Of a stretch of 5,605 bases of DNA, positions 1 through 5,604 are shown piece by piece (positions within the stretch are counted from its first letter, which is position 1; each line of letters starts with the position of its first letter). The position numbers and the translations under genes are program-made. Location: assembly GCF_024699275.1 (NCBI RefSeq), contig NZ_JAILPX010000050.1:1-5605 (forward strand), given 5' to 3'. Source of the stretch: Selenomonas sp. Lineage in GTDB: Bacteria; Bacillota_C; Negativicutes; Selenomonadales; Selenomonadaceae. Under the pieces are notes generated by a model. The model did not search any database. It was not told the DNA's origin and saw only the letters and a list, made by a program, of their open reading frames with translations.

Positions 1-219
1 AATCGGACTCTTGAAGGAACGCTCCAGCCCCTTGCTCTTGCGGGCCGCATTAAAGCATTCCATTTTGGGACATATATAGGCGCCCCGGCCGGGCTTTTTT
101 CCCGTGGTATCCACGGAAAATTCCCCTTCGGGACTGCGCACAATACGGATAAGCTCCCGTTTTGATTTGCTCTCCTGGCAGCCTAAGCACATGCGCTGGG
201 GTATCTTCTTGGTTTTCAC
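1..219 (-). CDS. ylxR: YlxR/RnpM family RNA-binding protein (3' end outside window)
   Basis: The first 73 residues of a YlxR-family protein are visible; the family is usually about 90 residues, so roughly the last 15-25 are cut off by the window edge. Family marks are seen directly: the N-terminal basic stretch with RMCLGCQ (Cys11, Cys14), the ELIRIVR strand, and GRGAYICP followed by C-F-N-A-A-R-K and L-E-R-S-F (Cys50, Cys55). In B. subtilis the protein (YlxR, renamed RnpM) is reported to bind RNase P RNA and modulate its activity; that is family knowledge, not shown here. The chosen start is GTG at 217-219, preceded at 8 nt by AGAGGG (228-233 on the minus strand). An in-frame GTG at 226-228 sits directly against that Shine-Dalgarno sequence and is less likely. 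The start lies one base after the nusA stop, so translation is probably coupled. By Firmicutes convention ylxQ, infB and rbfA would follow off the window. Confidence 0.93.
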   Translation of the reverse strand, partial: MKTKKIPQRMCLGCQESKSKRELIRIVRSPEGEFSVDTTGKKPGRGAYICPKMECFNAARKSKGLERSFKSPI

Positions 220-220
220 C

Positions 221-1357
221 TTATTCACCCTCTGCGGTGAAAGCTTCGTCGCTCTCCACTTCCACTTCGTTCATGTTTTCGTCCAGTTCTTCATCAGCAG
301 CCTGACTTTCGCTCTTGATGTCGATTTTCCAACCCGTGAGCTTAGCGGCGAGGCGGGCGTTCTGGCCTTCCTTGCCGATGGCCAGGGACAGCTGATAGTC
401 CGGAACGACTACGCGGGAAACCTTCTCAGCTTCGTTAACGGCCACGGACACAACCTTGGACGGGCTCAGCGCATTAGCGATGAACTTCGCCGGGTCTTCG
501 CTCCATTTTACGATATCGATTTTCTCGCTGCCGAGTTCGTCAACGATGGCCTGTACGCGCATACCGCGGTAGCCTACGCAGGAACCAACGGGGTCTACGG
601 ATTCATCCTTGGACCAGACGGCAATCTTGGAACGGTTGCCCGGTTCGCGCGCAACGGACTTGATTTCTACGATGCCCTCCTGAATTTCGGGAACTTCCAG
701 TTCAAAGAGGCGCTTTAAGAGGCCCGGATGGGTACGGGATACCACAACCTGCGGGCCCTTGTTGGTCTTCTTGACTTCCACGATGAAGGCCTTGATGCGG
801 TCGCCATGGCTGTAGGTTTCCGTCGGAATCTGTTCGGCCGGCGTCAGCACAGCTTCCGTCTTGCCCAAGTCGATGAATACGTTGCGGTTTTCCACACGCT
901 GCACGAGGCCCGTCAGGATATCGCTTTCACGGCTCTGGAATTCTTCGTAAATCATGCCGCGTTCTGCTTCGCGGATGCGCTGTACAACCACCTGCTTAGC
1001 TGTCTGGGCAGCCACGCGGCCAAAGTTAGCCGGCGTCACTTCGATTTCGATGACATCGCCCACTTCGTATTCCGGACGAATGGTGCGGGCCTGTGCCAGC
1101 GAGATTTCCGTAATTTCGTCAGCAGCTTCCTCCACCACGGTCTTAACGGCATACACATGGTACGTGCCCGTATCCCGGGACAGGGTAACGCGAACATTCT
1201 GAGCAGAGCCGAAGTTGCGCTTGTAAGCCGTAATCAGAGCAGCTTCAATGGCTTCAAATAAGAATTCCTCATCAATGCCACGCTCCCGGCTCAATTCCCG
1301 CAGAGTCTCCAGAAACTCCTGCCCGTTATCCTTCGCTTTCGTAGTTCTTCTTGCCAA
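221..1357 (-). CDS. nusA: Transcription termination/antitermination factor NusA
   Basis: NusA binds RNA polymerase and nascent RNA, promotes pausing and intrinsic termination, and takes part in antitermination; it acts in the cytoplasm. The 378 residues show the full Firmicutes layout. An RNAP-binding N-terminal domain (about 14-143) carries EAIEAALITAYKRNF and the FGRVAAQTAKQVV helix. An S1 domain follows (about 144-208, ending SRTHPGLLKRLFE). KH1 (about 225-290) has VGSCVGYRG with GxxG at 262-265, and KH2 (about 300-350) has LAIGKEGQNARLAAKLTGW with GxxG at 328-331. A short acidic tail (351-378) replaces the two C-terminal repeats of gammaproteobacterial NusA. The start is TTG: the only nearby alternative initiator is far downstream, and GGGAGG (1367-1372) sits 9 nt upstream. 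That gives a basic N-terminal extension (MARRTTKAKDNG) of about ten residues compared with B. subtilis NusA. It lies 42 bp after rimP and one base before ylxR, in one operon. Confidence 0.98.
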   Translation of the reverse strand: MARRTTKAKDNGQEFLETLRELSRERGIDEEFLFEAIEAALITAYKRNFGSAQNVRVTLSRDTGTYHVYAVKTVVEEAADEITEISLAQARTIRPEYEVGDVIEIEVTPANFGRVAAQTAKQVVVQRIREAERGMIYEEFQSRESDILTGLVQRVENRNVFIDLGKTEAVLTPAEQIPTETYSHGDRIKAFIVEVKKTNKGPQVVVSRTHPGLLKRLFELEVPEIQEGIVEIKSVAREPGNRSKIAVWSKDESVDPVGSCVGYRGMRVQAIVDELGSEKIDIVKWSEDPAKFIANALSPSKVVSVAVNEAEKVSRVVVPDYQLSLAIGKEGQNARLAAKLTGWKIDIKSESQAADEELDENMNEVEVESDEAFTAEGE

Positions 1358-1366
1358 AATTCTAAT

Positions 1367-1372
1367 CCTCCC
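1367..1372 (-). promoter_or_regulatory. Ribosome-binding site fixing the TTG start of nusA
   Basis: GGGAGG on the minus strand, 9 nt before a TTG codon. No ATG or GTG in the nusA frame occurs near it, so the strong site supports TTG as the real initiator. The rest of the 42-bp rimP-nusA gap shows no terminator or promoter. Confidence 0.75.
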
Positions 1373-1399
1373 AAATATATCTGGCCAAGTGACTCAGCC

Positions 1400-1855
1400 T
1401 TAAAAATCAATATGCAGGCGAATCTGTGCCGCCTTACTTAGTTCAATGGTGATTTCATCATCGAGGGTGAACTTTTCACCGTCAAAGCCGGTGAGTACCC
1501 CCGTGAGGTTCTTCTTGCCGTCCATAGGTGCATAGAGTGTCACATCCACGGCCTTGCCCTGCTCCCGTTCCAAATCCCGGGGCTTTCTGAGCACGCGGTC
1601 AATACCAGGCGACGATACCTCCAAAATATAGGCATCGGGAATGATATCCTTTTCATCCAGCATTACCTCCAGCTTTTCGCTGAGTTCCTGGCAATCCTCA
1701 ATGTCAATGCCGCCTTCTTTATCGATGTAGACACGCAGATAGTAGTCCGTGTACTCCTTGACATACTCCACATCCACCAGTTCAATGACGTCCTGGCCGG
1801 TTAGAAGTTCCTGCACCATAAGTTCTACGGATTCTTCAATATTCTTTGCTGCCAT
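1400..1855 (-). CDS. rimP: Ribosome maturation factor RimP
   Basis: RimP (YhbC/YlxS, DUF150) is a cytoplasmic factor needed for maturation of the 30S ribosomal subunit. The 151-residue length is normal for the family. The N-terminal alpha/beta domain (about 1-77) has the LRVYID-x-x-GGIDIEDC segment (40-55). The linker carries the family signature YILEVSSPGIDR (76-87), followed by the KPRDLER segment. The C-terminal SH3-like barrel (about 90-151) has VDVTLYAP and LTGVLTGFDGEKFTL. The start is ATG at 1853-1855 with an excellent Shine-Dalgarno GGGAGGTG (1861-1868) 5 nt away. It is the first gene of the rimP-nusA-ylxR operon, about 97 nt downstream of a strong promoter and behind a leader hairpin. 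Nothing in it looks truncated or unusual. Confidence 0.98.
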   Translation of the reverse strand: MAAKNIEESVELMVQELLTGQDVIELVDVEYVKEYTDYYLRVYIDKEGGIDIEDCQELSEKLEVMLDEKDIIPDAYILEVSSPGIDRVLRKPRDLEREQGKAVDVTLYAPMDGKKNLTGVLTGFDGEKFTLDDEITIELSKAAQIRLHIDF

Positions 1856-1884
1856 ACATCCACCTCCCTATACATCTGATTTGC

Positions 1885-1928
1885 TTTCAAAACATAAGAG
1901 TAAAGAGTGGGCTTTCACCCACTCTTTA
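1885..1928 (-). terminator. Leader hairpin/attenuator of the rimP-nusA operon
   Basis: A perfect 11-bp inverted repeat (arms 1901-1911 and 1918-1928, 6-nt loop) forms UAAAGAGUGGG-loop-CCCACUCUUUA in minus-strand RNA. The stem ends in UUUA and is followed by an interrupted U-rich stretch (CUCUUAUGUUUU, 1888-1899). It lies between the rimP promoter and the rimP start codon, about 25 nt into the transcript. A stable stem with a broken U-tract is the shape expected of a NusA-stimulated terminator. In B. subtilis the nusA operon is known to be autoregulated by attenuation in its leader without an antiterminator. The hairpin would also stop transcripts reading through from the EAL-domain gene, which has no clear terminator of its own. 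The hairpin is seen; its function is inferred. Confidence 0.7.
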
Positions 1929-1958
1929 GCATAAAATACTTTAAGATTTAACTATTAG

Positions 1959-1987
1959 AGTATACCACGCCTGCGCCCAGCTGTAAA
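1959..1987 (-). promoter_or_regulatory. Strong sigma-A promoter of the rimP-nusA operon
   Basis: On the minus strand, -35 TTTACA (1982-1987) is separated by 17 bp from -10 TATACT (1959-1964). Each hexamer is one base off consensus, and TGG directly before the -10 makes it an extended -10. Expected transcription start is about 1952-1953, giving a leader of about 97 nt to rimP. The -35 begins only 18 bp after the stop codon of the upstream EAL-domain gene. Confidence 0.82.
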
Positions 1988-2004
1988 GGCTTTGCAGAAT
2001 TTTT

Positions 2005-3951
2005 TTACGTCAGCCAGTCATAATCGCGGTGTTCCTGTAAGAATACCAGCAGTTCATCTGGCGGCAAAGGACGGGAAAAATAGTAGCCCTGCTCGTAGTC
2101 ACAGCCCATCTTGGCAAGCTGTTGGGCCATATGCTTGTCCTCCACCCCTTCGATGATGATGGTCATCTTATCCTCCTGGAACATGCGGACGATGTGCAGG
2201 AGCATGTTGCTGGCGCTGCGGAAATACGACCAGACCAGCTGCATATCAATCTTTACCATAGCAAAGGGCAGATTCATCACGCGCACGAGATTGGAACTGC
2301 CCGCCCCAAAATCATCGAGCAGGAAGCCCACACCGCAGTTTTTCAGACGGCGCATCTGCTCTAAGAGCGAATCCATATCGCCAATGGCAGACTCGGTGAC
2401 TTCGAGCCGGATTTTATCCATGGAGATGCGGTGCTGCATCGCAATGCGCTCCAGCTCATCCCCAAGGCTGTAGTTCATGCACTGTGCCGGGGAAAGATTG
2501 ACGGTCAAAAATTCAATGCCGAGCGAATCCAAATCCGTTTCGCTGACAAACTGGCAGGTCTTGGCAAAAATCTGCCGCCCCAGTTCCATGATTTCCCCTT
2601 CCGTTTCTGCCAGAGGAATAAACTCAGCCGGTGGAATAAAGCCGAGCTGCTCATCCCGTAGCCGGGCCAGTGCCTCGAGTGCGGTAAGCTTTCCCGTATG
2701 AACATTGTACAGCGGCTGCAAGTGAATTTCCAGTGACTTATCCCGCAGGGCCTTCCGTAACTGCAGGCGAACCTGCTCCTGCCGTTTCAGTTTTGTCAGC
2801 AAGGCTTCGTCTGCCATATAAACCATGGTGTTATCCCGCCGTTCTGCTTCGACAAAAGCCTGCTCCAGCCCCAACTCCACACTGCGGACGGAATTCTTGG
2901 GCACGCCCTTGGAGATAAACACCAGATTGATGGGCAGCGGCACCTGCGCACCGCCGTTTTCCGACCAGGCATAATGGAAGCGCTCCTGAATTTTGATGGC
3001 CAGATCCTGTATATTGTTGTATTCGGCATCATGATTCAGCATGACCATCTGGCCGTTGCCCAGATAGAACACATAGAAGCTGCGAAATTCGTGGGTAAGC
3101 CAAAGGCCGATTTCCCGCAGGCTCTTATACATGGTTTCCGAGCCATACACGGTTTTATAGGCGGAATAATTCTTGATGCTGACGCCAAAGCAGGAAAACT
3201 GCCGTTTATGCAGGACAAAATCCATCACCATTTCGGTAAAAGCGGCTTTGTTCAGCACGTCCACCACTCTGTCCCGGAAGGAGTCCGGATTCTGTGTGGT
3301 AAGATAAATAATCAGGATCGCCAGCAGGCTGAAATAGCTGGTAACCAGTACATGCATAAAAGCATGCCGGTAAATAATCCCCACGGCCAGAATCACATTA
3401 CAGATGTAAATACCTGTCTTGGCCTTGAACACCACATCTTTCCGGCAGACAAGCATCAGGAGTACCGAAGCTATGATATAAAACCAGGTGCTGAAATAGA
3501 TGGAATTATACCAGCCGAGGTTATGATAGCCTGTCACCGGGTCCATGGTAAAAATCGTCCCGGCCCATGGCGTGGAAAGAATAAGCCCGCAGACAAATAA
3601 CGCGGGCAGGGCCAGAATCAGGGTAAACTTGCGTCCCCAACGGGAGGCTGCATCCACCACCGAAGCCGCATAGTCAAATAGCCCCCAGCCGCGGATAATA
3701 AAGGCTAAAAAATAAGCAATATTCAGTGCATAACTGAGCGAAATCGGATATTCCTGCCATACTTCGTTCAGTTCACAGGAAATAATATCCATAACCGTCA
3801 TGATGATATTCATGACCATGACCAGCATAAAGCTGCGGCTTTGCCGGGTAGGCAGCTGCTGGCGCATAATATAAACGATCATCAGAATAACTTGGATTGG
3901 AATGGTCGCTAATGCAAAATCGTAATTATAGTCACTGAGCCAAGTCCACAT
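2005..3951 (-). CDS. Membrane-bound c-di-GMP phosphodiesterase, degenerate GGDEF plus EAL
   Basis: 648 residues. Seven hydrophobic segments (about 12-30, 41-58, 70-88, 108-126, 150-169, 178-196, 198-218) form an N-terminal membrane module of a kind I cannot name. A GGDEF-like domain follows (about 222-385) but is degenerate. The signature reads GNGQM (298-302) instead of GGDEF, the metal-binding Asp of the first strand is replaced (SIK, 258-260), and no RxxD inhibitory site is visible. The EAL domain (about 391-640) looks catalytically complete: E426-A-L-x-R, N485 (VNLSP), E517 and E520 (LEVTE), D546-D547 (DDFG), K567 (KID), E601 and E604 (EGVE), Q621 (QGY). The expected activity is c-di-GMP hydrolysis to pGpG at the inner membrane face, with the GGDEF remnant and membrane part as likely regulatory modules. 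The ATG start has AAGGGG (3959-3964) 7 nt upstream; that site lies in one arm of an inverted repeat. It starts 83 bp after the transporter gene, same strand. Confidence 0.93.
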   Translation of the reverse strand: MWTWLSDYNYDFALATIPIQVILMIVYIMRQQLPTRQSRSFMLVMVMNIIMTVMDIISCELNEVWQEYPISLSYALNIAYFLAFIIRGWGLFDYAASVVDAASRWGRKFTLILALPALFVCGLILSTPWAGTIFTMDPVTGYHNLGWYNSIYFSTWFYIIASVLLMLVCRKDVVFKAKTGIYICNVILAVGIIYRHAFMHVLVTSYFSLLAILIIYLTTQNPDSFRDRVVDVLNKAAFTEMVMDFVLHKRQFSCFGVSIKNYSAYKTVYGSETMYKSLREIGLWLTHEFRSFYVFYLGNGQMVMLNHDAEYNNIQDLAIKIQERFHYAWSENGGAQVPLPINLVFISKGVPKNSVRSVELGLEQAFVEAERRDNTMVYMADEALLTKLKRQEQVRLQLRKALRDKSLEIHLQPLYNVHTGKLTALEALARLRDEQLGFIPPAEFIPLAETEGEIMELGRQIFAKTCQFVSETDLDSLGIEFLTVNLSPAQCMNYSLGDELERIAMQHRISMDKIRLEVTESAIGDMDSLLEQMRRLKNCGVGFLLDDFGAGSSNLVRVMNLPFAMVKIDMQLVWSYFRSASNMLLHIVRMFQEDKMTIIIEGVEDKHMAQQLAKMGCDYEQGYYFSRPLPPDELLVFLQEHRDYDWLT

Positions 3952-3953
3952 AA

Positions 3954-4014
3954 AAATTCCCCTTGTCCTTAATCATATCTTTTTATTATGATATAATTTC
4001 GCCAAGGGGAATTT
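3954..4014. repeat. 12-bp perfect inverted repeat flanking the EAL-gene start region
   Basis: AAATTCCCCTTG (3954-3965) and CAAGGGGAATTT (4003-4014) are exact reverse complements separated by 37 bp. They nearly fill the gap between the transporter and the EAL gene. In minus-strand RNA the distal arm contains the AAGGGG ribosome-binding site of the EAL gene, so the proximal arm would mask it. A smaller nested inverted repeat (ATCATA at 3972-3977, TATGAT at 3986-3991) lies inside. Promoter hexamers here are unclear: minus-strand TATCAT (3988-3993) with a poor TTAAAT -35 at 17 bp (4011-4016), or TATGAT (3972-3977) with no -35. The element could instead be an operator or a large-loop terminator of the transporter gene. 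The repeat is certain; the role is open. Confidence 0.6.
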
Positions 4015-4034
4015 AATTTCCTGCTATTCAATAT

Positions 4035-5435
4035 TTAATTAATTACACCGAAAGCCTGCAGGGCCAGAATCACCATGATAACCGGCGCCACATAGCGGAT
4101 AACCACCCGATAGAGGCCTTTGCGCGGCATTGTGCTGCCGTCGGCTTCCATCTCGCCGATAATCCATTCCGGCTTCACAAGCCAGCCGATGAGGATAGCG
4201 GACAGGAATGCGATAATGGGCATCATGCAGGCGGTGCTGATGTAGTCCATGATATCCAAAAGCTGTCCGGTGGAACCGTTAGGCAGACCAACTTCCACAT
4301 AGAAGAGGCTGTAGCCCAGTGCGATAATGACCGTAACCACCGTATAGAAGGTGCTGACAACCAGTGTTACCTTCTTGCGCTCGGCATGGAAGATTTCCAT
4401 GCAGTTGGCCACGATAGCTTCCAATACGGAAATGCAGCTGGTCAGTGCGGCAAAGATCGCCATGAGGAAGAAAGCGGCCCCGATGATAATCCCCACAATG
4501 CCAAGGGAGTTAAAGACCTTGGGCAGGGATACGAACATGAGTTTCGGACCTGCTGCCATACCTTCCATACCGGAGAAGGCAAAGATGGCGGGAATAATCA
4601 TCATACCGGCCAGTACAGCCACTGCCGTATCCACAATAGCAATCTGCGATACGGACTGATTGAGATTTACTTCCTTCTTGACATAGGAACCATAGGTAAT
4701 CATGATACCCATGGCAACCGACAGCGAGTAGAACATCTGACTCATGGCATCCAGCACAATCTGGATGTACTTGCTAAGCGTCATGCCTTCAAAGTTTGGC
4801 AGGAAGTAAATGGCCAGCCCCTGCAGACCTGTTCTGACGGTGCCATCTGCGTCATGGACTTCCAACGTCAAAACGTACAGGGAAATCAAAATAACCGTGA
4901 CAAGCAGAACCGGCATGATGATGCGCGAAGAGGCTTCAATTCCCCGCTCTACCCCTCGGTAAACGACAAAGGCCGTCGCCAGCATAAAGATGGCGGCATA
5001 GATGCCGGACTCCACAGGATTCGTGATGAAGCCCACGAAGTAATTGTCCTGAGCTGCCGCAGCGCCGGCTCCCGTCAGGAACGTCACTGCGTACTTGGTA
5101 ATCCAGCCCCCGATAACCGCATAATACGTCATAATGATTGCCGGTACGAAAAAGGTCAGGATACCCAGGAATTTCCAGCCCGGTTTCATGGCTCCATAAG
5201 CCTTGATGGAACTGAGCTGTGTCTTACGGCCGATAGCCAAGTCCGAAGACAGAAGTGCGTAACCAAAGGTCACAAGCAGAATCAAATACGTCAGCAGGAA
5301 AATTCCGCCGCCATCCTTCGCGGCAAAATACGGGAAGCGCCAAAGATTACCCACGCCTACGGCGGAGGCGGCTGCCGCTAGCACGAAGCCAAGCTGGCCG
5401 GAAAAGCTGCTGTCCTTGCTGTTTTTCTCGTTCAT
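4035..5435 (-). CDS. Sodium-dependent NSS/SNF family transporter, 11 helices
   Basis: A Na+-coupled symporter of the neurotransmitter:sodium symporter family (LeuT fold), importing an amino acid or amine across the cytoplasmic membrane; the substrate cannot be read from sequence. Eleven membrane segments are seen, with no twelfth helix, as in the bacterial Tyt1/MhsT type, and 466 residues is a normal length. Helix 1 has the signature AVGVGNLWRFPY (25-36) followed by DGGG. By alignment from memory with LeuT, the Na1 site is A25, N30, S237 (Thr in LeuT) and D269 (Asn in LeuT; Asp is usual in 11-helix members). Na2 is V26, A329, T332 and S333 (ALTS in helix 8). Alanine lies at the chloride-site position, where LeuT has Glu290. 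The ATG at 5433-5435 is chosen because AGAGGTG (5442-5448) lies 6 nt before it; the in-frame GTG at 5442-5444 is inside that site and the ATG at 5439-5441 touches it. It has its own promoter and may be co-transcribed with the EAL gene downstream. Confidence 0.95.
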   Translation of the reverse strand: MNEKNSKDSSFSGQLGFVLAAAASAVGVGNLWRFPYFAAKDGGGIFLLTYLILLVTFGYALLSSDLAIGRKTQLSSIKAYGAMKPGWKFLGILTFFVPAIIMTYYAVIGGWITKYAVTFLTGAGAAAAQDNYFVGFITNPVESGIYAAIFMLATAFVVYRGVERGIEASSRIIMPVLLVTVILISLYVLTLEVHDADGTVRTGLQGLAIYFLPNFEGMTLSKYIQIVLDAMSQMFYSLSVAMGIMITYGSYVKKEVNLNQSVSQIAIVDTAVAVLAGMMIIPAIFAFSGMEGMAAGPKLMFVSLPKVFNSLGIVGIIIGAAFFLMAIFAALTSCISVLEAIVANCMEIFHAERKKVTLVVSTFYTVVTVIIALGYSLFYVEVGLPNGSTGQLLDIMDYISTACMMPIIAFLSAILIGWLVKPEWIIGEMEADGSTMPRKGLYRVVIRYVAPVIMVILALQAFGVIN

Positions 5436-5441
5436 ATACAT

Positions 5442-5448
5442 CACCTCT
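5442..5448 (-). promoter_or_regulatory. Ribosome-binding site deciding the transporter start
   Basis: AGAGGTG on the minus strand, 6 nt before the ATG at 5433-5435. The longest possible reading frame begins with a GTG that is part of this Shine-Dalgarno sequence itself, so the protein begins MNEKNSK and not three residues earlier. Confidence 0.8.
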
Positions 5449-5464
5449 AATTCTTGATAAGAAC

Positions 5465-5492
5465 ATTATACACCTTTACAGTGATTTGTAAA
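5465..5492 (-). promoter_or_regulatory. Sigma-A promoter of the NSS transporter gene
   Basis: On the minus strand, -35 TTTACA (5487-5492), 16-bp spacer, perfect -10 TATAAT (5465-5470). Predicted start about 5458-5459, giving a leader of only about 24 nt. A 5-bp inverted repeat, TTCTT-GAT-AAGAA (5451-5463), overlaps the expected start point. A second TATAAT (5500-5505) lies upstream with a weaker TTTAGA -35 at 18 bp (5524-5529) and could be an additional promoter. Confidence 0.78.
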
Positions 5493-5493
5493 G
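5474..5493. promoter_or_regulatory. Operator-like palindrome over the transporter -35 region
   Basis: CTTTACA-N6-TGTAAAG is a perfect 7-bp inverted repeat in a 20-bp site. It covers the -35 hexamer and most of the spacer of the transporter promoter, where a bound dimeric repressor would exclude RNA polymerase. Part of the match comes from the -35 hexamer itself. I do not recognise the regulator. The half-sites resemble the TyrR-box half-sites, but in the opposite order. Confidence 0.45.
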
Positions 5494-5550
5494 TATTTTA
5501 TTATAAAGATATACTTTTGTATTTCTAAAAGCGACATTGCGTTAAGCATG

Positions 5551-5604
5551 CAAAAGAAAATCAGCCGCAATCCATGCCAGTTGGACAGGGATTACGGCTG
5601 ATTT
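5551..5604 (-). terminator. Intrinsic terminator of an upstream gene outside the window
   Basis: Arms 5558-5573 and 5589-5604 form a 16-bp stem with one G-U pair and a 15-nt loop. In minus-strand RNA the stem runs AAAUCAGCCGUAAUCC-loop-GGAUUGCGGCUGAUUU and is followed by a U-rich run (UUUUCUUUU counting the stem end). It lies upstream of the transporter promoter, so it ends a minus-strand gene right of the window and insulates the transporter. Only A-rich sequence precedes it on the plus strand, so it may also work in the other direction if Ts follow beyond the window edge. The remaining sequence between it and the transporter holds only the promoter elements. Confidence 0.8.

Noticed and set aside
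104..1261. Plus-strand open frames opposite ylxR and nusA (104-718 and 728-1261)
   Set aside because: They overlap conserved nusA/ylxR coding sequence on the other strand and show no protein family signature.
1981..2006. Plus-strand terminator-like element: 7-bp imperfect stem (1981-1997) followed by seven Ts (2000-2006)
   Set aside because: The stem is short with a G-U pair and a 3-nt loop, there is no plus-strand gene to terminate, and the sequence is explained by the EAL gene's stop codon and the rimP -35 region. A role in blocking antisense transcription is possible but unsupported.
2974..3600. Plus-strand open frame of 208 codons opposite the GGDEF-EAL gene
   Set aside because: Antisense shadow of a gene with well conserved domains; no initiation signals or recognisable motifs.
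3969..3997. Plus-strand promoter-like TTAATC-17 bp-TGATATAAT between the EAL gene and the transporter
   Set aside because: The extended -10 is good, but the -35 is weak, the region is very AT-rich, and it would only drive RNA antisense to the transporter. No plus-strand gene follows.
4386..5381. Long plus-strand open frame of 331 codons inside the transporter gene
   Set aside because: It is the antisense shadow of a clearly recognisable NSS transporter; its translation is rich in His, Gln, Asp and Arg with no family features, and no ribosome-binding site or fitting context was seen.
5551..5604. The hairpin as part of a riboswitch or T-box leader of the transporter
   Set aside because: A complete promoter lies between this hairpin and the gene, the final leader is only about 24 nt, and no T-box or other conserved leader motif is visible; it is better explained as the terminator of the preceding gene.
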